Positions 63,595 to 64,000 of a stretch of DNA of 64,000 bases are shown piece by piece. Both the position numbers and the translations under genes were made by a program. The notes beneath the pieces are model-generated. The model worked only from the letters and a program-made list of their open reading frames with translations, was not told where the DNA came from and searched no databases. Source of the stretch: Pseudanabaena sp. M53BS1SP1A06MG (GTDB lineage Bacteria > Cyanobacteriota > Cyanobacteriia > Pseudanabaenales > Pseudanabaenaceae); contig JADBWH010000063.1 of assembly GCA_020404105.1 (NCBI GenBank), forward strand, positions 19,815-83,814, read 5' to 3'. Positions within the stretch are counted from its first letter, which is position 1; the number at the start of each line of letters is the position of its first letter.

Positions 63595-64000
63595 TTGCAG
63601 ATTCCAAATGAATTCTTACTCATTTGAAAACCAGAAACAAAGATAATACTCCCTTCTCAGTCAAAAAAATATTAAAACTAAGAGTTATAGCTGTTTCAAA
63701 TAGGAACTAGGGCTTCGGCTTCGCTTAGACAATGTATATTGTTGACTGAACAAAGCCAAAGCCTCTTGTAAATATTTAAAATTTCTATATTGTTGTGGAG
63801 CTTTGCTATGCAATGACTAATCTTTTAAAAAAAGTGGAGAAATAAAACATAGGGTAGTCATCCAATGTAATTGTATTGCATGACTACCAAACATAGATTA
63901 TTTGCTATGAATAACAAAGATTTTTTTCTTCGTTAGCAAAATATTTAATGAATCAAATTAATAGTTTTGCTCAGATTATTGTAAAGTTAATAATAACCAA
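63516..64000. other. Intergenic end of the window
   Basis: No gene is supported. It holds the rest of a family-F repeat, a family-C-like palindrome (about 63606-63632), a family-D palindrome (63853-63888) and AT-rich sequence that may be a promoter region beyond the window. Confidence 0.6.

Noticed and set aside
1..64000. CRISPR array
   Set aside because: The repeats are dispersed, palindromic and of 90-150 bp. No regularly spaced 25-40-bp direct repeats with unique spacers were seen.

Overview
The window looks like a chromosomal segment of a freshwater filamentous cyanobacterium, probably Pseudanabaena-like (genus is inference). The evidence is the very frequent HIP1 octamer GCGATCGC and a cyanobacterial gene set: a BciB-type divinyl reductase, FtrC, cyanophycinase, a SigF-type sigma factor, an NtcB-like LysR regulator, DUF1997 and DUF4327 proteins, and a cyanoexosortase with its partner. 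Genes are in short operons on both strands. There is one tRNA (Phe), no rRNA and no CRISPR array.

Region 1 (0-6 kb) is a toxin-antitoxin graveyard. Three modules look intact: DUF433/DUF5615, a COG1569-type PIN pair, and a second PIN pair. A DUF262/DUF1524 nuclease-like protein sits among them. Around these are at least five decayed pieces: two copies of an XRE antitoxin tail carrying the same frameshift, a VapC tail next to an intact small ORF, a RelE-like toxin with one TAG stop, and an antitoxin with one TAA stop followed by an internally deleted RelE-like toxin. Region 2 (6-13 kb) holds a divergent acr3/arsR arsenite pair, a repeat lipoprotein, a TrpD-like protein, the LysR regulator, two tandem 30-residue membrane ORFs, a sulfite-oxidase-like molybdoenzyme and a DUF721 protein.

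Region 3 (13-29 kb) is mostly core: a chloroplast-conserved membrane protein, DUF1997, an SPFH protein, cyanophycinase, DUF4327, a LivH-type permease, a C39-like protein, a TPR protein overlapping a large hybrid histidine kinase, ftrC and trpS. Region 4 (29-43 kb) has an IS982-type element broken by a small repeat insertion, a CPA1 antiporter plus Ppx/GppA pair, two consecutive REC-kinase proteins, bciB, sigF, a phosphohexomutase, ilvA and an FKBP. Region 5 (43-54 kb) has tRNA-Phe, a DUF218 protein, recR, a DUF4157-like protein, a PP2C phosphatase, an ABC1 kinase, ComEC, and the cyanoexosortase / associated protein / HpsJ-like cluster. Region 6 (54-64 kb) has transposase debris, aroE, a CobW-type GTPase, thiS, a CtpE-like P-type ATPase with a CAX Ca2+/H+ exchanger nearby, cobO and a Gfo/Idh oxidoreductase.

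The most distinctive feature is the density of small palindromic repeats. At least four families recur: a ~92-bp family with TAGGACTTACG ends, a 102-bp family with a GC-rich centre, a ~101-bp family seen inside the IS982 transposase, and a ~90-bp family ending near ATTTAGGACTGC. Their insertions supply stop codons to two genes, break a transposase and nest inside one another. A separate class pairs a ~50-bp hairpin of variable sequence but constant 23-bp arms with a conserved tail near GCGCAAAGCGCTGTAAT.
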